Below, piece by piece: positions 1-5,115 of a stretch of DNA of 5,115 bases; within the stretch, counting starts at the first letter, position 1, and each line of letters starts with the position of its first letter. A program made the translations under genes and the position numbers. Source of the stretch: an uncultured Eubacteriaceae bacterium (GTDB lineage Bacteria; Bacillota; Clostridia; Lachnospirales; CAG-274); NCBI GenBank assembly GCA_946534775.1, contig CAMNCZ010000115.1, positions 1 through 5,115 of the forward strand, given 5' to 3'. The notes under the pieces are model-generated. The model searched no databases and was not told the origin of the DNA. It was given only the letters and a program-made list of their open reading frames with translations.

Positions 1-11
1 GTTGCATTAGT

Positions 12-141
12 CGAGGGAGCGCAGCGACCGAAGGCTCCCCTCGTTAGGGGAGCTGTCAGGCGCAGCCTGACTGAGGGGTTTGCGCCTGCCCACTTAACGT
101 ATGTTGAACAGTAAGATAAATGATAATTCCCCCTCCCCTCG
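12..141. repeat. GC-rich multi-hairpin intergenic repeat (MITE-like)
   Basis: Two adjacent perfect hairpins are visible: an 8-bp stem pairing 34-41 with 46-53 around a 4-base loop, and a 7-bp stem pairing 55-61 with 65-71 around a 3-base loop. Alternative pairings exist: 57-63 with 82-88 (7 bp), and 37-42 with 73-78 (6 bp). A weak pair of 6-base inverted ends (12-17 and 136-141) could mark the borders of a small non-autonomous element, and a further 6-bp stem (141-146 with 151-156) lies at the right edge. No coding potential is seen. The wording of the hairpins resembles dispersed intergenic repeats I know from clostridial gut genomes, but copy number cannot be judged from one window, so the borders and the MITE label are inference. 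It lacks a T-tract, so it is not a typical terminator. Confidence 0.5.
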
Positions 142-166
142 CAAATGTCAATTTGCAGTAAACCAA

Positions 167-176
167 GCGGCGCCGC
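167..176. repeat. 10-bp GC palindrome
   Basis: A perfect palindrome composed only of G and C lies between the GC-rich repeat and the AT-rich promoter region. It may be the right edge of the repeat or simply chance. No function is assigned. Confidence 0.3.
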
Positions 177-181
177 GATAT

Positions 182-210
182 AATATTTTCCTTACTTTCC
201 CGAAAATATT
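182..210. repeat. AT-rich hairpin upstream of the operon promoter
   Basis: A perfect 9-bp inverted repeat pairs 182-190 with 202-210 around an 11-base pyrimidine-rich loop. It lies about 27 bases upstream of the -35 box of the promoter at 237-265, so it is not in the predicted transcript of the operon. It could be a protein-binding site or the end of a transcript from the left. In an AT-rich region some inverted repeats are expected by chance. Confidence 0.35.
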
Positions 211-228
211 GTTTATAAATATTTTACA

Positions 229-242
229 ATTCAATATTGAAT
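229..242. promoter_or_regulatory. 14-bp perfect palindrome over the -35 box (candidate operator)
   Basis: The sequence attcaatattgaat reads identically on both strands. Its right half contains the whole -35 hexamer (237-242) of the only good promoter in front of the operon. A dimeric repressor bound here would block RNA polymerase. A further, not co-centred 6-bp dyad (222-227 with 248-253) surrounds it. The palindrome is seen directly; the operator role is inference, and AT-rich composition raises the chance rate. Confidence 0.4.
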
Positions 243-265
243 ATATCGTAAAAATTGGGTATAAT
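237..265 (+). promoter_or_regulatory. Sigma-A promoter of the five-gene operon
   Basis: The -35 hexamer TTGAAT (237-242, 4 of 6 consensus bases) is separated by exactly 17 bases from a perfect -10 TATAAT (260-265). Transcription would begin near 272, giving an untranslated leader of about 80 bases that is AT-rich and shows no riboswitch-like structure. A second TATAAT at 283-288 lacks a fitting -35 box. Confidence 0.65.
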
Positions 266-351
266 TAATATAGAAATTTTTATATAATATTTTTAAATTC
301 TCTATATTACCTCATTGATTCGTCTAAATAAATTTAAGCAGGGATAAAACA

Positions 352-1647
352 ATGATAACAACAAAAAAACAGGCGGAAGACCTTATATACCGCAGTTATA
401 TGCTGGTCGGAAAGCGGCTTGACTACAACGCGCCCGACAGCGAAAAGCGCCATCCCGAGTATACCCGTTCGATAATACGCAGGCTTGACAGGCGCTGCGG
501 TGTGCCGAATATTCTTGTCACGGGCAGCAAAGGCAAGGGTTCGGTGTCGGTGATGACAGACAATATTTTGCGTGCGCACGGCAAAAGCACGGGGCTTATG
601 ACAAGTCCGCATTTTTTTGAATTTAACGAGCGCATCCGTCTTAACGGCGAACCCATACCCGACGAAGCACTTATAAAATACTGCGAAAAGATAGCACCCA
701 CACTTGAACTGATAGATATGACCATAGCCGAACGCGAGTATATAAGCCCGATAGCAGCGCAAGTGTTAGTTGCACTGCTGCATTTTTACGGCAAAACGGA
801 CTGTAATATTTTTGAGTGCGGCAAGGGTGTTATGTATGATGATGTGAACAATTTAAGCCGCGAATATTCAATAATAAACAAAATTTTTCTTGAACATACA
901 AGGGAACTGGGGCCGACTATCAAAGATATAGCAAACGACAAATCTCATATAATTATAAACGGGCAGAAATGCGCCTATTCCGCACAACAAAGCCGCGAAG
1001 TATCAGAAATTATCGAACAGCGCGCTTTTGACTGCGGGGTGCATCTGAAAACCTACGGCAGCGACTTTTACGCCGAAAACATCCGTTTAAGCGATACAGG
1101 CACAAATTTTGACGTACATACCAAAAATTTCGGCTGTCAAAACATACATCTGCCGCTTCTCGGCGCACATCAGGCGGAAAATTTTGCGCTTGCGCTTGCA
1201 GTCTGCGAGGACATCTTAGGCAGCATAGACTCTGAAAAACTGCGGTATGCCGCCGAAAATACGGTATGGCGCGGCAGGCTCGAGATAATATCGCACTCGC
1301 CGCTTACCGTAATTGACTGCTGCATAAACCGCGAGTCCGCCTTTCGGGTAAAGGAAGTGCTGAAACTTATCCCGCACAAAAAACTCAATGTTGTGCTTGC
1401 GGTGCCTGCGGACAAGGATTATCGCGGTGTTGCCGAAGAAATAAGTGAAATTGCGGATAAAATTATTTTTACCGCGCTTGAAAACACGCATTACAGGTTT
1501 GAAAAAGCGCAGGCAAAATGCACAAAAGACGGCATTTTTGAAGCCGATATAAACACCGCCGTAAAAACCGCAAAAAAAGATGCCGATATGGTCTGCGTGC
1601 TTGGCACGGCGGCAATGGGAAAGGAAATAACAAATATCGAACAATGA
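352..1647 (+). CDS. Divergent FolC/Mur-ligase-family amide ligase
   Basis: A 431-residue protein with the fold and motif order of folylpolyglutamate/dihydrofolate synthase (FolC), an ATP-dependent ligase that joins glutamate to a carboxylate; its length matches FolC. Visible landmarks are a P-loop at residues 57-64 (TGSKGKGS, where FolC usually has TNGKGS), the SPHFFEFNERI segment (85-95), and the family's metal and carbamate residues: Glu155 in FECG, His182 in LEHT and Lys197 in NDKSHI. The GAHQAENFALAL segment (271-282) and the WRGRLE motif (306-311, Arg309) also fit. Two motifs differ: the FolC GLGGRLDATN stretch reads GKGVMYDDVN (157-166), and DGAHNP reads DCCINR (322-327), keeping only Asp322 and Asn326. 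Catalysis of ligation is therefore likely, but folate as substrate is uncertain. ATG at 352 is supported by AGGGA at 340-344, 7 bases upstream. It is the first gene of the operon and overlaps the next by four bases. Family assignment is firm; substrate is not. Confidence 0.85.
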   Translation: MITTKKQAEDLIYRSYMLVGKRLDYNAPDSEKRHPEYTRSIIRRLDRRCGVPNILVTGSKGKGSVSVMTDNILRAHGKSTGLMTSPHFFEFNERIRLNGEPIPDEALIKYCEKIAPTLELIDMTIAEREYISPIAAQVLVALLHFYGKTDCNIFECGKGVMYDDVNNLSREYSIINKIFLEHTRELGPTIKDIANDKSHIIINGQKCAYSAQQSREVSEIIEQRAFDCGVHLKTYGSDFYAENIRLSDTGTNFDVHTKNFGCQNIHLPLLGAHQAENFALALAVCEDILGSIDSEKLRYAAENTVWRGRLEIISHSPLTVIDCCINRESAFRVKEVLKLIPHKKLNVVLAVPADKDYRGVAEEISEIADKIIFTALENTHYRFEKAQAKCTKDGIFEADINTAVKTAKKDADMVCVLGTAAMGKEITNIEQ

Positions 1648-2672
1648 AACTGCTGAAATTTTTTAAGGAAGTTGCGGACAGAGTACTCAAAAACGACCTT
1701 ATAGCTATGGCAAACGAGCTTACGTTTAAGCTGATGCTGTCGGTATTCCCGTTTTTGATATTCTTTCTGACGGTTATTGCTCATCTTAAAATTGAATACA
1801 GCGAATATATCGACTACGTTTTAAGCGATATCCCCGCAGATGCGGCGGCCATAATAACGGCATTTCTTGAAGAGACCGTCTATTCGCGGCACGCGGGTCT
1901 TATGTCCGTCAGCCTTATTGTCGCGCTTTACAGTGCCTCGTCGGGGTTTCACAGCCTTATTAAGGGCATAAACCGCGCTTACGGCGTGCGCGAAAAGCGA
2001 AATTTCTTTTTCACACGTCTTATAAGCCTGTTTTTGATGCTTATTTTTATGCTGACATTGACGGTCTCGATTTATATCCTTATACTGCGCAGTCAGATAA
2101 ATCACGCACTTGTACAGCTGCACATTTTAAAGGAACTGCCGAAGGATACATCTTTTGTGGTAAAGGTGCTTATGGCGCTGGTCATAACCGTGGTTATCTG
2201 CCTGGTTTACCAGATAGGTGCAAATGTCAGCGTAAGGCTGATAAACACAATGCCCGGCACACTGTTTACGGTAGGCGGCTGGTTTGGGCTGTCAAAACTT
2301 TTTAATATATACATTAACCGATACGCCGCTTATTCGGCGGTTTACGGCAGTATCGGCGCGCTGTTTGTATCGGCGCTTTGGCTTAACCTGCTCTGCATCG
2401 TGCTGCTTGTCGGCTGTCAGATAAATGCCGTTCTTGAAGATACGGCACGGCTTGACGAGCTGCTGAAAATACACAAGCAGCCCGAGGAACCCAAAGACGA
2501 AAACGATGCGCAGATACGCATAAAACACCTTGACGACCTCGGTCTTGAAAGGGACGACCGCAGCAGGCGCCTTATCCACTCAAAGGAATTTAACGACCGA
2601 AAAAACAGCGAAAAGCGCCTGAACGGCCGAAAGCGGCGAAAGCCCGTAAAACAGGACTCACAGCAGGCTTAA
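1644..2672 (+). CDS. YihY/BrkB-family integral membrane protein
   Basis: A 342-residue protein of the YihY/BrkB (UPF0761) family, formerly misnamed ribonuclease BN; its molecular role is not established. Family hallmarks visible are the ANELTFKLMLSVFPF segment (23-37), the INRAYGVREKRNFF segment (109-122), PG at 204-205 before a Trp-containing helix, and YGSIGALFVSALWL followed by GCQINAVLE (234-265). About six membrane helices are seen, roughly at 30-48, 86-104, 124-148, 170-192, 204-222 and 235-262. After the last helix comes a charged hydrophilic tail of about 80 residues (264-342), strongly basic near the end (RLNGRKRRK), probably cytoplasmic. The start codon overlaps the previous stop as ATGA. 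The only purine-rich stretch upstream (1617-1626) is about 17 bases away, so translation probably depends on coupling to the first gene. This suggests the two are made in a linked ratio. Confidence 0.9.
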   Translation: MKLLKFFKEVADRVLKNDLIAMANELTFKLMLSVFPFLIFFLTVIAHLKIEYSEYIDYVLSDIPADAAAIITAFLEETVYSRHAGLMSVSLIVALYSASSGFHSLIKGINRAYGVREKRNFFFTRLISLFLMLIFMLTLTVSIYILILRSQINHALVQLHILKELPKDTSFVVKVLMALVITVVICLVYQIGANVSVRLINTMPGTLFTVGGWFGLSKLFNIYINRYAAYSAVYGSIGALFVSALWLNLLCIVLLVGCQINAVLEDTARLDELLKIHKQPEEPKDENDAQIRIKHLDDLGLERDDRSRRLIHSKEFNDRKNSEKRLNGRKRRKPVKQDSQQA

Positions 2673-2711
2673 CGGGGAATATTTTAAGAAATTTATAAAG
2701 GAGATATTTTT

Positions 2712-3683
2712 ATGGAAGAAAAAATCGCACTCGAGGAAAAGATAAAACTGCTAAACAATATGTTTGAGCGCACAAGGGAAGAGATAGGCAAGGCGATAAT
2801 CGGCCAGCGCGAAATAATCGATTTTGTTTTGATAGCGATGACCGCAGGCGGCAATGTTTTGCTTGAGGGTCTGCCTGGTCTCGGCAAAACTCAGCTTGTA
2901 AAAACAATAGGAAAAGTGCTGGATATGAGTTTTTCGCGCGTACAGTTCACACCCGACCTTATGCCGTCGGATATAACGGGCACGGACATTTTTGTCAAGG
3001 ACGAGCAGAGTTTTGTCTTTCAGAAAGGTCCTGTATTTGCAAATATAGTACTTGCCGACGAAATAAACCGTGCAACGCCCAAAACGCAGAGCGCACTGCT
3101 TGAAGCGATGCAGGAACGCACCGTCACGGTCGGCAAAAACACATATAAGCTGCCCGATCCGTTTTTTGTGCTGGCGACACAGAACCCTATCGAATCCGAG
3201 GGTACATATCCCCTGCCCGAGGCGCAGCTTGACCGTTTTATGTTTAAACTGAACGTTGCCTTTCCGTCGGCAAAGGAACTTACCGAAATAGTAAACCTTA
3301 CCGCAGCCACTCAACCCGAGCCGCAGCAGGTCGCAGACAGCAGCCTTTTTGCGCAGATACGGGAAATAGCAAACCAAGTGCCCGTTGCGGAGGCCGTAAT
3401 GGACTTTGCGATGAATCTTATTGTAAAGACTCACCCGCAAAACGGCTGGGAGCAGGCACAAAAATACATAGTTACGGGCGCAAGCCCCCGTGCGGCGCAG
3501 GCAATTATCGCCGCATCCCGCATACGCGCGGTATTAAACGGCAGATACAACGTAAGCTTTGACGATGTAAAGGCAGTTGCAAAACCCGTTTTATGCCACA
3601 GAATACTGCTTGCATTTGAGGCACTCAGCGACAACGTGACCGCAGAAGACCTGGTAGACAAACTGCTTGTTGAGAAAAAATAA
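2712..3683 (+). CDS. MoxR-type AAA+ ATPase
   Basis: A 323-residue cytoplasmic AAA+ ATPase of the MoxR family, of typical length. Visible motifs are Walker A GLPGLGKT (53-60, Lys59), Walker B VLADEINRA (113-121, Asp116-Glu117), sensor 1 in ATQNP (155-159, Asn158), the LDRFMF arginine-finger region (173-178, Arg175), and sensor 2 in GASPRAAQA (256-264, Arg260), followed by the helical lid domain with HRI at 296-298. All ATPase residues look intact. Family members form hexamers and are thought to remodel or help mature client proteins together with vWA-domain partners; the DUF58 gene two places downstream is the expected partner. A strong ribosome-binding site, AAAGGAGA at 2697-2704, lies 7-8 bases before the ATG at 2712, far better than that of the preceding gene, so the module may be translated at a higher level. 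The client protein cannot be told from sequence. Confidence 0.95.
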   Translation: MEEKIALEEKIKLLNNMFERTREEIGKAIIGQREIIDFVLIAMTAGGNVLLEGLPGLGKTQLVKTIGKVLDMSFSRVQFTPDLMPSDITGTDIFVKDEQSFVFQKGPVFANIVLADEINRATPKTQSALLEAMQERTVTVGKNTYKLPDPFFVLATQNPIESEGTYPLPEAQLDRFMFKLNVAFPSAKELTEIVNLTAATQPEPQQVADSSLFAQIREIANQVPVAEAVMDFAMNLIVKTHPQNGWEQAQKYIVTGASPRAAQAIIAASRIRAVLNGRYNVSFDDVKAVAKPVLCHRILLAFEALSDNVTAEDLVDKLLVEKK

Positions 3684-3708
3684 TATTTAATAAATAAGGA
3701 AACAAATT

Positions 3709-4110
3709 ATGACATCGGAACATTTCAGAAACGTACTTGTTGGCGGCATACTCATTATCGGCGCTGTTTTGACGGCATCTTACAGCCTTACGGAGTCCAA
3801 CAACTGGAAACATATACAAAACCAATCGGGTCGGGTTGACGGCGTTATCACCGCTATTACGCCAAGTATCGCGGGCAGGTACAATAAAAACGAGGTGTGG
3901 GTAAATTACACGGTTGACGGCAGGGACTACAATTCAAGACTTGCCACCTACACCAAAGATATGGAGGTCGGCAAACGCATAAGGGTGTATTACGACAAAG
4001 AAGACCCGATACGCACTGTCAGCCGCCCCACATTTATAGATATGTTATATTTTATTGCGGCGATCCAGCTTGTTTCGGGTGCCGCGATACTGATAATCGA
4101 CCCCGAATAA
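3709..4110 (+). CDS. Small two-helix membrane protein with DUF3592-like domain
   Basis: A 133-residue protein with a hydrophobic helix near the N-terminus (about 8-27), a soluble beta-rich middle part (about 41-105) and a second helix at the C-terminus (about 109-131). The middle part carries the pattern I associate with DUF3592: a GRVDGVITAI strand (41-50), YTVDGRDYNSRL (67-78), then VGKRIRVYYDKEDP (87-100). Function is unknown for the family. With two helices, both ends lie on one side and the middle domain on the other, probably outside, though topology is inferred. AAGGAA at 3696-3701 stands 7 bases before the ATG. It sits 25 bases after the MoxR gene and 15 before the DUF58 gene, so it may anchor or report to that module at the membrane. 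Confidence 0.75.
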   Translation: MTSEHFRNVLVGGILIIGAVLTASYSLTESNNWKHIQNQSGRVDGVITAITPSIAGRYNKNEVWVNYTVDGRDYNSRLATYTKDMEVGKRIRVYYDKEDPIRTVSRPTFIDMLYFIAAIQLVSGAAILIIDPE

Positions 4111-4125
4111 AAGGACTGAAAAATT

Positions 4126-4965
4126 ATGACACTGCACGAAGCATTTACAAGCGAAATAACGGAAAATCTGAAAAAACTAAGCTTTCAGCTAAAAAGCGAG
4201 ACCACGGCCGCAGGCGGCAGAAGAAAATCCCGCGCCAAGGGCCAGAGCGTAGAGTTTTCGGATTTTCGCAATTATGTCACGGGCGACAGCATAAAAAATA
4301 TTGACTGGAAGAGCTACGGCCGCCTTGACAAGCTGTTTATCAAGCTTTTCAGCGAGGAACGGCAGGCAAACGTAAATATTATCATAGATACAAGCGGTTC
4401 TATGGGTTTTGGCGGCAAGCGGCTGCAAACCACGCTTTTAAGCGCCTGTTTATGCTATATTTTTATGCTTAATATGGATAGGGTAAATATTTATGCGCCG
4501 GGTACGACACCGCTTTTAAACCTTACATCGCCAAATATGATAGGCAGAGTAGTTGATTATCTTGAAAAAATTGAATTTTCGGGCAGTAAAAGCCTGTTTG
4601 AGGACATACGCGCACTAAATTTAAGGCAGGGCAGCTGCATCTTTATATCGGATTTTTTCACCAACGACAACAAGCGCGAACTTTTTAAACTGCTTGCCTA
4701 CAAACGGCAGAAGCTTTGCGCCCTGACGCTGCTTGACAAAACCGATATCGACCCCGAGGCCGCCGAAGACGCGACCTTGCAGGACTGCGAAACAAACGCA
4801 CAGATGCCCGTCATACCCGACAAAACCGCGTTAAAGCGCTATAAGCAGGCACTTGACGAACATCTTGCCGATATTGCAAATGCCGCAAAAAAAGCACAGG
4901 GCAGATTTTATCTGGCCGATACCGATACAAATGTTGTAAAGATATTAAGGGAATTGGTGGGCTGA
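4126..4965 (+). CDS. DUF58 / vWA-like protein, MoxR partner
   Basis: A 279-residue protein of the DUF58 family. The signature lies at residues 39-77: GQSVEFSDFRNYVTGDSIKN followed by IDWKSYGRLDKLFIKLF. A von Willebrand A-like domain follows, with the metal-site motif DTSGSM (88-93, Asp88, Ser90, Ser92) and the FISDFF strand (173-178, Asp176). At the place where many members read GGT-x-L, this one reads GSKSL (153-157), so the threonine that helps hold the metal may be replaced. No membrane helix is seen at either end, unlike longer DUF58 proteins with N-terminal helices, so this is the short soluble form. Such proteins are regularly encoded beside MoxR ATPases and are inferred to be their adaptor. 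AAGGA at 4111-4115 is about 10 bases before the ATG. The gene is the last of the operon; a transglutaminase-like partner gene is not found after it. Confidence 0.9.
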   Translation: MTLHEAFTSEITENLKKLSFQLKSETTAAGGRRKSRAKGQSVEFSDFRNYVTGDSIKNIDWKSYGRLDKLFIKLFSEERQANVNIIIDTSGSMGFGGKRLQTTLLSACLCYIFMLNMDRVNIYAPGTTPLLNLTSPNMIGRVVDYLEKIEFSGSKSLFEDIRALNLRQGSCIFISDFFTNDNKRELFKLLAYKRQKLCALTLLDKTDIDPEAAEDATLQDCETNAQMPVIPDKTALKRYKQALDEHLADIANAAKKAQGRFYLADTDTNVVKILRELVG

Positions 4966-4976
4966 ATACAGTTTAT

Positions 4977-5026
4977 AAAAAAAAATAAAAAAAATGCTTG
5001 ACAATTAACTTTCCCTGTAGTATAAT
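4977..5026 (+). promoter_or_regulatory. Consensus promoter with A-tract UP element for the tRNA
   Basis: A perfect TTGACA (4998-5003), 17-base spacer and perfect TATAAT (5021-5026) form a full-consensus sigma-A promoter. Just upstream an A9-T-A8 tract (4977-4994) occupies the UP-element position, where the RNA polymerase alpha subunit binds. Transcription would begin near G5034, leaving only about five bases before the mature tRNA. The bases after the -10 box are AT-rich, not the GC-rich discriminator typical of stringently controlled stable RNA promoters in enterobacteria. Confidence 0.85.
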
Positions 5027-5038
5027 TAATTCTGTTAT

Positions 5039-5112
5039 CGGGGTGTGGCGTAGCTTGGTAGCGCACCTGAATGGGGTTCAGGGGGTCGCAAGTTCAAATC
5101 TTGTCGCCCCGA
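5039..5112 (+). tRNA. tRNA-Pro, anticodon GGG
   Basis: A complete cloverleaf can be drawn. The acceptor stem pairs 5039-5045 with 5105-5111 (one G-U pair). The D stem pairs 5048-5051 with 5061-5064. The anticodon stem pairs 5066-5070 with 5078-5082, with a 7-base loop in which U33 is 5072, the anticodon GGG is 5073-5075, and G37 is 5076, as expected for tRNA-Pro. A 5-base variable loop follows, and the T stem pairs 5088-5092 with 5100-5104 around TTCAAAT. The discriminator is A5112. CCA is not encoded, since the next bases are TTT, so a CCA-adding enzyme is needed. It reads CCC codons, which are frequent in the neighbouring genes. Its terminator or a following tRNA would lie beyond the window. 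Confidence 0.93.
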
Positions 5113-5115
5113 TTT

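Noticed and set aside
34..90. Hairpins at the left end as a Rho-independent terminator of an upstream gene
   Set aside because: Neither stem is followed by a run of T; the second is followed by a G-rich stretch.
283..288. Second TATAAT as an alternative promoter
   Set aside because: The place 17 bases upstream is occupied by the other TATAAT, not a -35-like hexamer, and the region is AT-rich enough to give such matches by chance.
272..351. Riboswitch or leader-peptide attenuator in the operon leader
   Set aside because: The leader is short and AT-rich, with no conserved riboswitch core or terminator hairpin that I can identify.
334..762. Minus-strand open frames of up to 142 codons opposite the start of the ligase gene
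   Set aside because: No family motif is recognised, several such frames overlap each other, and the plus strand has a clear P-loop protein with a ribosome-binding site.
2751..3461. Long open frame on the minus strand (236 codons) opposite the MoxR gene
   Set aside because: Its translation is rich in Cys, Arg, Tyr and His with no recognisable motif, and it lies wholly opposite a gene with intact AAA+ motifs. It is a by-product of that gene's codon use.
4971..4994. A-rich tract after the DUF58 gene as a terminator
   Set aside because: There is no GC-rich stem before it and the tract is A, not T, on the coding strand. It fits better as an UP element of the tRNA promoter.
1..5115. CRISPR array, phage or transposase genes, or a known defence system
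   Set aside because: No regularly spaced direct repeats and no integrase, transposase, nuclease or Cas motifs appear. The MoxR-DUF58 pair alone does not establish a defence role, as such pairs are widespread and not restricted to defence loci.

Overview
The window reads as a stretch of a low-to-moderate GC Firmicutes chromosome, most likely a gut clostridium of the Oscillospiraceae/Ruminococcaceae type. The grounds are AT-rich intergenic DNA around GC-richer genes, purine-rich Shine-Dalgarno sequences, perfect or near-perfect sigma-A promoters, and a GC-rich hairpin repeat at the left end resembling dispersed repeats I associate with that group. The taxonomic call is inference. No phage, transposase or CRISPR signal is visible.

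Layout: positions 1-351 are non-coding. They hold a GC-rich multi-hairpin repeat (about 12-141), a short palindrome (167-176), an AT-rich hairpin (182-210), and a promoter (237-265) whose -35 box is overlapped by a perfect 14-bp palindrome (229-242). Five plus-strand genes follow, tightly packed from 352 to 4965: a divergent FolC/Mur-ligase-family enzyme, a YihY/BrkB six-helix membrane protein (overlapping the first gene by ATGA), a MoxR-type AAA+ ATPase, a small two-helix membrane protein with a DUF3592-like domain, and a DUF58/von Willebrand A-like protein. Gaps between genes are -4, 39, 25 and 15 bases, with no clear internal promoter or terminator, so one transcript from the 237-265 promoter is the simplest reading. 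At the right edge, a consensus promoter with an A-tract upstream drives a tRNA-Pro(GGG), complete just before the window ends.

Functionally, MoxR ATPases paired with DUF58 proteins are a recurrent module, thought to act as an ATP-driven chaperone plus its vWA-like adaptor on envelope or metal-dependent targets. Here a membrane protein (DUF3592-like) sits between the two, and a second membrane protein (YihY) and an ATP-dependent ligase lie upstream. The transglutaminase-like membrane protein that often follows DUF58 is absent. The best candidates for something undescribed are the FolC-like enzyme, which keeps its catalytic Glu/His/Lys residues but has changed signature motifs, and its fixed-looking partnership with YihY and the MoxR module.
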